Source of the DNA: Brevibacterium aurantiacum
Lineage (GTDB): Bacteria > Actinomycetota > Actinomycetes > Actinomycetales > Brevibacteriaceae
Assembly: GCF_900169065.1 (NCBI RefSeq)
Contig: NZ_FXZB01000002.1
Location: 62,001-126,000 of the forward strand
DNA: 64,000 nucleotides
Reading direction: 5' to 3'
The translations under genes and the position numbers were made by a program. Positions 42,766 to 52,259 of this stretch are shown here, one piece after another. The notes beneath the pieces were generated by a model. That model made no database searches. It worked only from the letters and a program-made list of their open reading frames with translations, and was not told where the DNA came from. The stretch's first letter is position 1. Every line of letters starts with the position of its first letter.

Positions 42766-44214
42766 TCAGCCGGCCACGAGCTTGCGGGCCTCCTCCTGGT
42801 GGGCCGCGATGAGCGCCTCCTTGTCCAGCTGTTCACCGCTGCTCCCGATCGCATTGCCGTCGAGAACGCGCCACTGACCAGCGACCATGACCTTGTCCGC
42901 CTTCTCCGCTCCGCAGAGCACGAGGGCAGGAATCGGATCGTGTGAGCCGGAGAAGGCAAGTCCGTCGAGGCGGAACATCGCCAGATCGGCCTGCTTTCCG
43001 ACCTCGATGCTTCCGATGTCCTCACGGCCCAAAGCACCAGCGGATCCGCTGGTGGCCCAGTCGAGGACGCGAGCGCAGGTGACATCCTCCGAACCGTAGC
43101 GCAGACGCTGAATGTAGAGAGCCTGCCGGACCTCGCGGATGAGGTTCGAGGCATCGTTCGACGCCGATCCGTCGACACCGAGACCCACGTTGACCCCGGC
43201 ATCCTCGAGTTCGACGGCTCGGGCGATGCCCGAGGCCAGGCGCATGTTCGAGGTCGGGCAGTGCGCCACGGAGGCTCCTGCCTCGCCGAGGCGGGTGATC
43301 TCATCCGTATCGAAGTGGACACCGTGTGCCAGCCAGGATCGGTCACTGAGCCACCCCACGGACTCGAGATAGTCGACGGTGCGCAGCCCGAATCGTTCCC
43401 GGCAGAATTCCTCTTCGTCCAAGGTCTCCGCGAGGTGCGTGTGGAGTCGGACGTCGAGCTCCTCGGCGAGGATCGCGCTGTCGCGCATGAGTTCGGTGGT
43501 CACGGAGAAGGGTGAGCAGGGAGCGAAGCCGATCTGGACCTGCGCACCCTCTCCACGCTCGTGGTAGGCCTCGACCAAGCGGCGGGAGTCGGCGAGGATG
43601 ACGTCTGCATCCTGCACGGTCTGCTGCGGCGGCAGCCCGCCGTCCTTCTCCCCCAGGGACATGGATCCGCGAGTGAGCATGGCCCGCATGCCGAGTTTTC
43701 TGGTCACCTCGACCTGGATGTCGATCGCGTCGTCCATACCTGTCGGGAACAGGTAGTGGTGGTCGGCGGCTGTGGTGCATCCGGATTCGAGGAGTTCGGC
43801 CATGGCCACAGTGGTGGCCAGTTCGAGGGCCTTCGGCGTCAGCCGGGCCCAGACCGGATAGAGGTTCGTCAGCCACCCGAAGAGCGGCAGGTCCGCCACG
43901 GGAGCCCACGCTCGCGTCAGGGTTTGGTAGAAGTGATGGTGGGTGTTGATCAGACCCGGAGTGATCACGTGCGCGCTTGCATCGACCACCTCGGCGACGG
44001 ACTGCGCCCCACCGGTGGGCTCACCACCTGCAGGGACGAGTTCAACGATGGTTCCGGACTGTTTGTCGATGACGATGCCGCCGGAAGCCTGCGCCGCGTC
44101 GACGTCGCGCCCGAGATGGACAGCCATGGGATTGCGCAGCCACAGCGTGGAGCCGGTCGGGTTGGTCGTCGCTGCTGTGGAACTGGTGCCTGTGAACCGA
44201 GTGCCTGTGGTCAT
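42766..44214 (-). CDS. 8-oxoguanine deaminase-like amidohydrolase
   Basis: A 482-residue enzyme of the AtzA/TrzN/8-oxoguanine deaminase group. Metal and substrate residues are seen in PGLINTHHHFYQTLTRAW, RLHTHLAETLDEEEF, WLAHGVHFDTDE and GLGVDGSASND. Members replace an exocyclic amine on purine or triazine rings with oxygen. It is divergent from an NCS2 nucleobase permease, which supports purine salvage or breakdown. The N-terminus has about 20 extra residues before the composite domain; the start at 44214 is not certain. Confidence 0.83.
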   Translation of the reverse strand: MTTGTRFTGTSSTAATTNPTGSTLWLRNPMAVHLGRDVDAAQASGGIVIDKQSGTIVELVPAGGEPTGGAQSVAEVVDASAHVITPGLINTHHHFYQTLTRAWAPVADLPLFGWLTNLYPVWARLTPKALELATTVAMAELLESGCTTAADHHYLFPTGMDDAIDIQVEVTRKLGMRAMLTRGSMSLGEKDGGLPPQQTVQDADVILADSRRLVEAYHERGEGAQVQIGFAPCSPFSVTTELMRDSAILAEELDVRLHTHLAETLDEEEFCRERFGLRTVDYLESVGWLSDRSWLAHGVHFDTDEITRLGEAGASVAHCPTSNMRLASGIARAVELEDAGVNVGLGVDGSASNDASNLIREVRQALYIQRLRYGSEDVTCARVLDWATSGSAGALGREDIGSIEVGKQADLAMFRLDGLAFSGSHDPIPALVLCGAEKADKVMVAGQWRVLDGNAIGSSGEQLDKEALIAAHQEEARKLVAG

Positions 44215-44673
44215 TCTTGCCGCCTTTCAGTGCTGGTGTCGATCGAATCATCCGATCGACTGCTCTGTGGCGACTTCACTGGGGGCGAAGCGCCACCAGC
44301 TCAGGTTTATCGGCGTCTGCTGCTCCGCCGTCCGGCGCGTGCGATGACGAACAAGTCACGAAGCGGATGTATCGGCAAGGGGTCTTTCCGACCCCGAACC
44401 GACTGCGCTGCAACCACACGTCATACACTTCAGGTGGCTCTGATTTGTCCCCGAAGCATGTACCGGCAAGACTGCACTCTAGCATGTGTGGCAGATCACG
44501 AAATGAGTTTGCCATCCCCCGATGATTCACCTAGCATTTTGCGATAAGGAAAGATACTTTCACATCTTGGAAGTATGGAAACCGATCCCTTACATTCAGT
44601 CGACCACCCGCATCGCCCACCCAGGCCGGGAACCCGAGGCTGTCGCTCAGGGAAGAACTCAACGGAGAGATAG
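44215..44673. other. divergent control region between the deaminase and permease genes
   Basis: These 459 bases hold no convincing gene. The part from about 44400 to 44600 is visibly richer in A/T than the flanks. No purine riboswitch, clear dyad or strong promoter could be identified by eye. A good ribosome-binding site (GGGAAG...GGAGAG) precedes the permease ATG. Confidence 0.5.
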
Positions 44674-46269
44674 ATGTCGACATCAAAGCAGGCACCCAAG
44701 GGCAAACAGGCAGAGGCTGCCCGTCCGGAGGATGAACGACTCCCGGTCGGCACCTCATTCGCCTACGGTCTACAACACGTTCTGACCATGTACGGCGGCA
44801 TCATCGCTGTGCCCCTCATCATCGGCAAAGCCGCCGGACTTGATGGCGCCGGAGTCAGCGTACTCATCGCATCATGCCTGTTCGTGGGCGGGCTGGCCAC
44901 GATTCTGCAGTCATTCGGCGTTCCGTTCTTCGGCTCGCAGCTGCCTCTCGTCCAGGGAGTGTCCTTCGCAGGCGTTGCCACCATGACGTCGATCCTCGCG
45001 GGAGGTGAAGGGCTTCCGGAGGTCTTCGGCGCAGTCCTTGTAGCCTCGGCGATCGGACTCATCGTCGCCCCAGGTTTCGCGCTCATTGTGAAGTTCTTCC
45101 CACCTGTTGTCACGGGCACCGTCATCACGACGATCGGCCTGTCCCTCATGCCGGTGGCCGCAGGTTGGGCCATGGGCGGAAACGCCGAGGCACCCGATTA
45201 CGGCAGCGGTCGCAATATCCTCATCGCCGTCGGCACCCTGGCCATCGTCCTCATCCTCAGCCGGATTCCGGTGGCCGCGATCTCCCGCCTGTCCATCCTT
45301 CTGGCAATCGTCGTCGGTACTGTCGTCTGCCTCATCTTCGGTTGGGCCGATTTCTCTCAGGTCCTCGATCGCGGCGTGTTCGCGTTCCCCGAGCCGTTTG
45401 CCTTCGGAATGCCGACGTTCTCTGCGGCAGCGATCATCTCGATGTTCATCGTCATCATCGTCACCTTCGCAGAGACCACTGCAGACATCATCGCGGTGGG
45501 TGAAATCGTCAAGACCAAGGTCGACTCCAAGCGGATCTCGAATGGTCTGCGTGCGGACATGCTGTCCTCGGCAGTGTCACCGATCTTCAACTCCTTCACT
45601 CAGTCGGCCTTCGCCCAGAACGTCGGACTTGTGGCGATCACCGGGGTGAAGTCCCGTTTCGTGGTCACCGCCGGTGGTGTCATCCTCGTCGTTCTCGGCC
45701 TGCTGCCTGTCATGGGCGGCGTCGTTGCCGCGATTCCCTCCCCCGTCCTCGGCGGCGCGGGCATCGTCCTCTTCGGCACAGTCGCAGCGTCGGGCATTCG
45801 CACCCTGTCCAAGGTCGAGTACGAGGGCAACCTCAACATGATCCTGGTGGCGGTGTCCTTGGCGTTCGGCATCATCCCGGTCGTCCAGCCCGACTTCTAC
45901 AACTCCTTCCCCTCATGGGTCGGAATCATCCTCCACTCGGGAATCTCCTCGGCAACCCTGATGGCCGTGCTGCTCAACCTGGTCTTCAACCACATCGGCG
46001 TGCGAAGCAAGGACCGCACCGAGCGTTCGGTGTTTGTCGCAGGCACCGGTCGAGTCATCCGCAGGGACGAGCTCGAGCGCCTCATCAACCATGAAGCACT
46101 GTTGGCAGAAGGCGACACCGTCAAGGACGGGAAGATCGTGGACTGCAACGGTGAGGAAGTTCCTGTTGTCTCGGAGCAGCAGCACGAGAAGGTCGTGGAG
46201 GCGATCAAGAGCGGAGAGGCGCAGACTCAAGATGACGTGCGTCGAGTGATCAAAGAGACCGAAGACTGA
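44674..46269 (+). CDS. NCS2-family nucleobase (xanthine/uracil) permease
   Basis: A 531-residue transporter of the UraA/UapA fold with 14 helices. YGLQHVLTMYGGIIAVPLIIG is helix 1 with the conserved QH motif; VQGVSFAGVATM, FAETTADIIAVGEIV with the substrate-binding Glu, and FTQSAFAQNVGLVAITGV are typical of xanthine/uric-acid-type members. A C-terminal hydrophilic tail of about 70 residues (from RSKDRTERSVF) is longer than usual. Pairing with an 8-oxoguanine-deaminase-like gene suggests a purine substrate. Confidence 0.87.
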   Translation: MSTSKQAPKGKQAEAARPEDERLPVGTSFAYGLQHVLTMYGGIIAVPLIIGKAAGLDGAGVSVLIASCLFVGGLATILQSFGVPFFGSQLPLVQGVSFAGVATMTSILAGGEGLPEVFGAVLVASAIGLIVAPGFALIVKFFPPVVTGTVITTIGLSLMPVAAGWAMGGNAEAPDYGSGRNILIAVGTLAIVLILSRIPVAAISRLSILLAIVVGTVVCLIFGWADFSQVLDRGVFAFPEPFAFGMPTFSAAAIISMFIVIIVTFAETTADIIAVGEIVKTKVDSKRISNGLRADMLSSAVSPIFNSFTQSAFAQNVGLVAITGVKSRFVVTAGGVILVVLGLLPVMGGVVAAIPSPVLGGAGIVLFGTVAASGIRTLSKVEYEGNLNMILVAVSLAFGIIPVVQPDFYNSFPSWVGIILHSGISSATLMAVLLNLVFNHIGVRSKDRTERSVFVAGTGRVIRRDELERLINHEALLAEGDTVKDGKIVDCNGEEVPVVSEQQHEKVVEAIKSGEAQTQDDVRRVIKETED

Positions 46270-46329
46270 CCCTTACGGGTCAACGGCCCGAAGGACGGCC
46301 TGACTCTCTCGGACGAAGCAGGCAGTTCC

Positions 46330-46370
46330 AGCCGCCGGTGGTGGTGCACACGCACACATCACCGGCGGCT
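46330..46370. terminator. hairpin after the NCS2 permease
   Basis: AGCCGCCGGTG (46330-46340) pairs with CACCGGCGGCT (46360-46370); GGCTGTTT follows on the plus strand. It lies between convergent genes. Confidence 0.8.
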
Positions 46371-46430
46371 GGCTGTTTGGGTCGGTAAATTGGCTACCGT
46401 GGTCCGAAACTGACCGCTGGGGCCGGAGGC

Positions 46431-48497
46431 TCAGAACGGCGGTGGGCCGCCGGAGTCCCAGATCCACTCGTTCTCATTCACGGTTGAGCGACCGCTAAGC
46501 AAGGGGGTGTTCTTCACCCACCCTGCCTGTCCATCGGCAGCGGCTGGTCCGGGGCACCCCTCAGAGATCTGTGTGTCTCCGTGCCATCTCTCGCCTGCTG
46601 GCCGGGTTGTCGACTTCGGCGGGTCAGATGTTGGGGCCGCCTGCCGTTGCAGTTCCTCGAACACCTTCGCGTGGGCGGCGTTGATCGGATGGTCACCTGC
46701 CGCCACCTCGGTGCTCAGTCCGTGTCGGAAGACGTATTGAACGAATCCTGCCCGGTTCATTCGCACCGAGTATTTGCGATCTGTCTTTGCTTGATGGTGC
46801 ATTTTGCACAGCGGGTGGAGATTGCCGAATCGCGTCAGCCCACCATCCGCCGGATGCTCATGGTCGAACGGCACGACATGGTCGATCTCCGTGGTCTCCG
46901 CTCTGCGTGTGCATCCGGGAATCGTGCAGGCCTGCCATTTCGCAATCAAAGTCTGCCGGACATTTTCGGGTATCTGGTAGGTCGCCGCCTTGGCATCCAC
47001 CGGTGTGCCGGTTGCCGGATCTGTGAGAATCCGCGTCCAGGACTTTGCGTGCTTGGCAACGCGCCTCGCGGTCTCTGCTGGGATCGGAGAACCGTCGGAG
47101 AATGTTCCGGGCAGTTCTGCGGATCCCGCCAGCGTAAGGAAAGGAACCGTGGTGATCATCTTCGCCTGCGAGTCCAACCACTGCTCGTGAGTGGGCATCG
47201 TGAGAACGACTTCCGGCCCGCTTGTGTCCTCATCAGTATCCGAGCCAAGTTTGCCGACACTGCCATTGCTGCCAGCACGGGCCCCGTTAACGCCCTCTTG
47301 CACGGCATTGACGACAGCAGCCGGGGTCATAGTCTGTTCAGCGGGCACATCGAGCGGAATGTCGCGCGTCGAAGTCTCCCCTGTCGTCGTATCGGTCGAA
47401 GTGACCTGGATGCTCAGCTGCGGGATGGTCCGCGTGAGGATGTCGAACATGAGGGCATCGATTCCACGGTCGTCGTCGATCGCGGCGCCTGGCTCCAACT
47501 GGTCGTTGAATGCTGCGATGTTCCCCGATCGGATCGCCCGCGCAAACGCCGCGATCCGCAGGTAGCAGGCCTGCAGTTCGGGAGCGGGTCCGGCCAGAGT
47601 GAGATAGGCGGTTCCATCGGGGGTGGTCGTGATGTCGACACGTCGACGTTTGCTGGCCTCTTCCACACGTTCTTCGAGGGGTTCGAGGACTGCGATCTTC
47701 ATGCCCAAGGACTTCCTGAAGGTTTCAATCGTGATGTCTGCGCGACGTTGCGCAAGGTATTCATCGATGAGTGGAAGGTTTTCGAACTTCACGTCGCGGC
47801 AAGCATGAGCAGTGGCATGGACGTGCTCGATGGTGAACTCGCCGGCAATGCAGCGGGCAAAGAATTTGGGCAACCCATGTACGAGGGTCATCGCCGAAGT
47901 TATCTGCACATATGCTCGTGCAGTTGTCGCCCCTAGAACTGTGGTGAATTCCGCGATGTCTTCGGCCTGCGAAAGTTCATGCACCCAACCGTAGAAGGTC
48001 TGATCCAACCGGAAACGGGGAAAGGGCGGAAGCTTGCTCTTACGTTTCTTGCGCTTCGCGGCCGCGGAAGAACGGCGCTCACGGTGGTATCTGCGGACGG
48101 TTTCGGCGATCGTCGCATGAGCATAAGGCTGCCCGGGGTGGGGATTGTAGAGCCGCAGATTCTCGACGGTCTCATTGAAGAACAGCTCTGCCGAGACGTC
48201 TAGAGCCGACAACTGAGCCTGATCGCTGGCGGCAAACACCTGTGCCGCCTCGGCGAAAGGAGAATCAGCATCGATACGAAGGCGACGAGCGGAATGTGTC
48301 GGCCCAGTACCCGCCCCGCCAGTCCCCGTATCCGTTCCGTCAGCATCAGGCTCGGGTTCAGGTTCGGGTCCGCCGGTGTCTGCATCGGTTGCTTGCTCGG
48401 CCGCGGCATCCTGCACTGTCTTGTCGGATTCAGTCTGGCCAGCGGAATTGCGACCAGGCTCGGATCCGGTGTTGTCGGAATCGGAGGGAATCTTCAC
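46431..48497 (-). CDS. DUF222/HNH endonuclease-domain protein (13E12-type)
   Basis: A 688-residue protein. The N-terminal 90 residues are low-complexity and acidic (EPEPEPDADGTDTG). The DUF222 domain spans residues about 110-400. Near the C-terminus the HNH site reads CTIPGCTRRAETTEIDHVVPFDH and NLHPLCKMHHQAKT, with both Cys pairs for zinc and the catalytic His. This family is abundant and often multi-copy in Brevibacterium and other actinobacteria, linked to 13E12 repeats. DNA nicking activity is likely, its biological role unknown. The 264 bases upstream include an AT-rich stretch (48541-48630). Confidence 0.87.
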   Translation of the reverse strand: MKIPSDSDNTGSEPGRNSAGQTESDKTVQDAAAEQATDADTGGPEPEPEPDADGTDTGTGGAGTGPTHSARRLRIDADSPFAEAAQVFAASDQAQLSALDVSAELFFNETVENLRLYNPHPGQPYAHATIAETVRRYHRERRSSAAAKRKKRKSKLPPFPRFRLDQTFYGWVHELSQAEDIAEFTTVLGATTARAYVQITSAMTLVHGLPKFFARCIAGEFTIEHVHATAHACRDVKFENLPLIDEYLAQRRADITIETFRKSLGMKIAVLEPLEERVEEASKRRRVDITTTPDGTAYLTLAGPAPELQACYLRIAAFARAIRSGNIAAFNDQLEPGAAIDDDRGIDALMFDILTRTIPQLSIQVTSTDTTTGETSTRDIPLDVPAEQTMTPAAVVNAVQEGVNGARAGSNGSVGKLGSDTDEDTSGPEVVLTMPTHEQWLDSQAKMITTVPFLTLAGSAELPGTFSDGSPIPAETARRVAKHAKSWTRILTDPATGTPVDAKAATYQIPENVRQTLIAKWQACTIPGCTRRAETTEIDHVVPFDHEHPADGGLTRFGNLHPLCKMHHQAKTDRKYSVRMNRAGFVQYVFRHGLSTEVAAGDHPINAAHAKVFEELQRQAAPTSDPPKSTTRPAGERWHGDTQISEGCPGPAAADGQAGWVKNTPLLSGRSTVNENEWIWDSGGPPPF

Positions 48498-48761
48498 TGG
48501 TGGTCACCTGATCTTCACGTCGCTGTGAGTGCCTACCTCAATTCTAGTCGCAAACCGTATATTTTAACATTACGATTAGATAACAAACATCACTCTTGTT
48601 CGATCTTCAATCGATCAAACATTTAATATGAAAGGCCTAGGGACATCACTACGGAAGGTGGAAACAGGAGAAGAAAGAGAGATAGCGACAATCCGCCCCA
48701 CACCCGACTGCTCACCAATGCGCGACCGCTCACCAATGCCCGCCCGTTGATCCGTCACAGT

Positions 48762-49439
48762 TCACCGAATCAACAGTCCCGGCAATTGGTCCATCGCGGT
48801 GAAGATCTCATGGGCACCCACGACTTCCAACGCCTCAGGCCGCTGGTGCACTGGCGAGTCGGGACAGAACCCCAGCACATGTGCACCCGCGGCAACGCCC
48901 GCTGTCACACCGGTCGGCGAATCCTCGATCACTGCGGTCTCGGTCGGGTCGACGCCCAGGGCGGCAGCCGCTGCCAAGTACACGTCCGGAGCCGGCTTCG
49001 AATGCGGCAGCTCCATTCCGGAGAAGATCCGGCCATCGAAGACGTCGAAGAGGCCGATCTTCTGCAGTTGCAGGTGGATCTTGGGACGATCAGCGCTCGA
49101 TGCGCACGCGAGCAGGCCCGGATAGATAGCGTCCAGGTCACGGACCGCCTCGGCGATTCCAGGGATTGCTTCCAACGAAGCCTCGAGCGCTACATTGCGA
49201 CGCTCACGAAAATGACTCAGCCATTCAGCGTCGATGCGCACACCAGTGTGCTTTTCGATGACGTCTGCCTCGTCGCGGAGCATCTTCCCCACGAACCGGG
49301 AAATGCATTCCTCCCGCGAGATCTGCCACCCCAGCTCGTTGAGCATCTCCCACAGAACCGTATTCGTGAGACGCTCGGAGTCGACGAGCACTCCGTCGCA
49401 GTCGAACAGCACAGCAGCATATTTCGGGCTCGAATCCAT
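48762..49439 (-). CDS. HAD-superfamily phosphatase/phosphomutase
   Basis: A 225-residue HAD protein of the beta-phosphoglucomutase-like subgroup. Motif I is LFDCDGVLVDSE with the nucleophilic Asp, motif II is ACASSAD, motif III Lys is in HSKPAPDVYL, and motif IV is AVIEDSPTGV. A helical cap lies between residues about 18 and 85. It probably removes phosphate from a small sugar phosphate. It is a single gene. Confidence 0.83.
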   Translation of the reverse strand: MDSSPKYAAVLFDCDGVLVDSERLTNTVLWEMLNELGWQISREECISRFVGKMLRDEADVIEKHTGVRIDAEWLSHFRERRNVALEASLEAIPGIAEAVRDLDAIYPGLLACASSADRPKIHLQLQKIGLFDVFDGRIFSGMELPHSKPAPDVYLAAAAALGVDPTETAVIEDSPTGVTAGVAAGAHVLGFCPDSPVHQRPEALEVVGAHEIFTAMDQLPGLLIR

Positions 49440-49503
49440 ACTCTGATTCTGCCACCCGGTACTGACTCAACAGCGTTCGCCCTAGGTCGCACGCCGCCCG
49501 AAG

Positions 49504-50253
49504 TCAGCCGACCGACATCGTGGATGCCGAGTACAGGATGTAGGCGGAGAAGAGCGCGCAGCCGATGATGACCAGCGCGAACAGACTCAGCCAGGCACCC
49601 GCGGGCAGGCTGGAGCCCTGGGCGAGGATGTAGGCATCAGACTGCTGGATGTGGCGCCTGCGAGTGTGCACGCGGATGACCTTGACGAGGTCCTTGAGCG
49701 AGCCGATGGCCAAGGCTGTTCCCAGGCCGGCGACGAAGATTGAGATCGATTCGATCGGCAGGAACACGACGACGAGCTGCGCGGCCACGGCTGTGACCAC
49801 CGCAATCATGGCACCAGCGAGGTTCCGGATGAAGATGAGCGCGACCAGCAGAATGAGCGCACCGACCGAGAGTGCCAACGCAGCCCACCCCTGAGTCGCC
49901 GAGGTGATGAGAACCAATCCGAGGACGCCGGGTGCCGGATATCCCCAGAAACCCGACCACGTCGCAGAGAATCCGACCTTGCCGAAGGAATTCATCTGCC
50001 CCGAGTGGTCGAAGTTCAGCGAAATTCCCTTGACGACCCGACCGGTCATCAAGGCTGCGAACGCGTGGCCGAGCTCGTGGACAAAGGTGACGAACATGCC
50101 GAAGAATCGCCAGATTCCGGGCGTCAGCGTGACGACCAGCGGGATTCCGATGACGAGGAGCAGCTGAACGGCGTCGGGTTCAAGGCCGTCCTGACGTCCG
50201 AATCCGGCCGTGATGGCTTCCCACCAGGTTGATACACCCTGCTTCAGATCCAT
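49504..50253 (-). CDS. M50-like membrane metalloprotease
   Basis: A 249-residue membrane protein with about six helices. HELGHAF at residues about 59-65 is the zinc-binding HExxH site inside a helix, as in the M50B-like group. The second metal ligand would be the Asp/Asn near the conserved NxxPxPxLDG-type loop, which is not obvious here (a Pro-rich FWGYPAPGVLG occurs). The ATG at 50253 has GGAGGTG upstream. The substrate is unknown. Confidence 0.75.
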   Translation of the reverse strand: MDLKQGVSTWWEAITAGFGRQDGLEPDAVQLLLVIGIPLVVTLTPGIWRFFGMFVTFVHELGHAFAALMTGRVVKGISLNFDHSGQMNSFGKVGFSATWSGFWGYPAPGVLGLVLITSATQGWAALALSVGALILLVALIFIRNLAGAMIAVVTAVAAQLVVVFLPIESISIFVAGLGTALAIGSLKDLVKVIRVHTRRRHIQQSDAYILAQGSSLPAGAWLSLFALVIIGCALFSAYILYSASTMSVG

Positions 50254-50489
50254 GCACGCACCTCCGCCGATTCCTCTCCCGCTGCCGACACCTGATCACC
50301 CGCAGCCGACAATTGCTCGTTCATAGCGGCCCAGTCTATGAACCGACCCTGAGTGGCATCTTCAGGGTCCGCGGAGCCACCCCTAAAAGGAGTCATCCCC
50401 TCTGCCAAGCCACCCAGATCAGGGCATGTGATCGAAGTCTCCGCGCCAGTCTCTTACCCGCGCTTCATCCGCGCTCATAGAATTCTTCT

Positions 50490-51170
50490 GTGCCGACCAC
50501 CGACGCTCTTCTCGCCTTTCTCGCCGCAGCCCTCGTCATCATCGTGATCCCCGGGCCGACTGTGCTCTTCGTCGTCGGCCAGTCACTCTCACACGGTCGA
50601 CGTTCGGGTCTGACGAGCGTGCTCGGCGGCAGCGTCGGCATCATCCCGATCATCGTGGCCGTGGCCTTCGGTGTGGGCACCATCGTCGCCCAATCGGTCG
50701 TCATCTTCACGATCGTCAAGATCCTCGGCGCAGGCTACCTCGTCTACTTAGGCGTCCAGGGCATCCGGCATCGCAAGATCGGCAATGAGGTGCCCGAAGA
50801 CCCAGCCCTGGCACGAGAAGCCGACGCCGAGGTGGAATCGTTCGTTCCTGCCGGACGCGAACTCAGCTACCGGTCGATGTTCATGCAGGGCTTCATCGTC
50901 GGCATCTCGAACCCGAAGACGATCATCTTCTTCGTCGCCGCCCTCCCCCAGTTCGTCTCGATCGAGGCCGGGCATGTGCCGCTGCAGATGATCATCCTCG
51001 GCCTCCTCTTCCAAGGCCTCGCCCTGTTCTCGGACGGATCCTGGGCCTTCATCGCCGGGACAGCGCGCAGCTGGTTCGCTCGCTCGCCGAGGCGGATGTC
51101 ACGCATCCGTGGAATCGGCGGCGGCATGCTCATCGGCCTGGGCGGAACGCTGGCCTTCGCCAGCCAGTAG
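50490..51170 (+). CDS. LysE-family amino acid exporter
   Basis: A 226-residue protein with six membrane helices. The N-terminal IPGPTVLFVVGQSLSHGRRSGLTSVLGG matches the RhtB/LysE signature, and MFMQGFIVGISNPKTIIFFVA is the conserved centre. An acidic loop follows helix 3 (READAEVESF). The GTG at 50490 is six bases after TAGAAT (50478-50483), so the transcript may be leaderless; no Shine-Dalgarno site is seen. Confidence 0.82.
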   Translation: MPTTDALLAFLAAALVIIVIPGPTVLFVVGQSLSHGRRSGLTSVLGGSVGIIPIIVAVAFGVGTIVAQSVVIFTIVKILGAGYLVYLGVQGIRHRKIGNEVPEDPALAREADAEVESFVPAGRELSYRSMFMQGFIVGISNPKTIIFFVAALPQFVSIEAGHVPLQMIILGLLFQGLALFSDGSWAFIAGTARSWFARSPRRMSRIRGIGGGMLIGLGGTLAFASQ

Positions 51171-51245
51171 TCCGCCAGCCAACAATCCGAGATCGCTCGA
51201 CGCTCCGGCCCGAGAAATCGAGCCTACTAGCTCGAGAATCCGCGC

Positions 51246-52259
51246 TCACTGGTTGGAGAACGCGGCGTCAAAGGACGTGTCGGGCCGCTTCCACAGCAGT
51301 TCACGGATCCGCACGACCGCCTCGGCGGCTCCATGGAGACGATCCATCCCGGCATCCTCCCATTCGATGGAGATCGGCCCGGTGTAGCCGATCGAGCTCA
51401 GCGCTCGAAACGCATCTTCCCAGTGCATGTCCCCGTGCCCCGTTGACACGAAGTCCCACCCTCGCCGAGGTTCTCCCCAGGGAAGATGTGAACCGAGGAT
51501 TCCGCTTCGTCCGCTTGCAGGCCGAAGTCGTGTGTCTTTGCAGTCGACGTGGTAGATGCGGTCGGCGAAGTCGGTGATGAAGCCGATGGTGTCCAGGCCC
51601 TGCCACAGCAGGTGGCTCGGGTCCCAGTTGAGACCGAAGGCTTCCCGGTGGTCGATGGATTCCAGGGCGCGCACGGTCGTCCAGTAGTCGTAGGCGATCT
51701 CGGAGGGATGGACCTCGTGAGCGAAGCGCACGCCTTCACCGTCGAAGACATCGAGGATGGGATTCCACCGATCGGCGAAGTCCTCGTAGCCGGCATCGAT
51801 GACCCCGGCCGGAACTGGTGGGAACATCGCCACATACGGCCAGATCTTGGACCCGGTGAACCCGACGACCGTATCCACACCGAGCTTTCGGGCCACTCGA
51901 GCCGCCCGCTTCATGTCCTCGGCGGCCCGTTGCCGCACGCCTTCGGCTTCACCGTCGCCCCAGACATAGTCGCGCACGATCGCCTGATGGCGGAAGTCGA
52001 TCGGATCATCGCACACGGCCTGGCCCGCGAGGTGGTTCGAGATCGCCCAGACCTTGAGACCGTGTCGATCGAGCACATCGAGACGTGACTGCAGGTAGGC
52101 GGGGTCCTCGTCCGCTCTGGCGAGGTCCAGGTGGTCACCGGAACACGCGATCTCCAGCCCGTCATAGCCCCAGGAGGCCGCCAGTCGAGCGACCTCCTCG
52201 AACGGCAGATCGGCCCACTGACCCGTAAACAGGGTGACCGGATGAGATGAGTCTGTCAT
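51246..52259 (-). CDS. sugar phosphate isomerase/epimerase (TIM barrel), second of two
   Basis: A 337-residue xylose-isomerase-like TIM-barrel protein. Metal ligands are expected in AHEVHPSEIAYD (Glu), LNWDPSHLLWQG (Asp and His), YHVDCKDT and SIEWED. It is the last gene of the seven-gene sugar operon and overlaps the upstream isomerase by four bases. Closely similar proteins accompany Gfo/Idh dehydrogenases in cyclitol and 3-keto-glycoside pathways, but the reaction here is not known. Confidence 0.8.
   Translation of the reverse strand: MTDSSHPVTLFTGQWADLPFEEVARLAASWGYDGLEIACSGDHLDLARADEDPAYLQSRLDVLDRHGLKVWAISNHLAGQAVCDDPIDFRHQAIVRDYVWGDGEAEGVRQRAAEDMKRAARVARKLGVDTVVGFTGSKIWPYVAMFPPVPAGVIDAGYEDFADRWNPILDVFDGEGVRFAHEVHPSEIAYDYWTTVRALESIDHREAFGLNWDPSHLLWQGLDTIGFITDFADRIYHVDCKDTRLRPASGRSGILGSHLPWGEPRRGWDFVSTGHGDMHWEDAFRALSSIGYTGPISIEWEDAGMDRLHGAAEAVVRIRELLWKRPDTSFDAAFSNQ

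Noticed and set aside
44215-44673. Purine riboswitch upstream of the NCS2 permease
   Set aside because: The conserved core loops and three-way junction of purine riboswitches could not be found by eye.
46431-48497. Group II intron or restriction endonuclease based on the HNH site
   Set aside because: There is no reverse transcriptase or methyltransferase; the DUF222 domain and length place it in the 13E12-type family.
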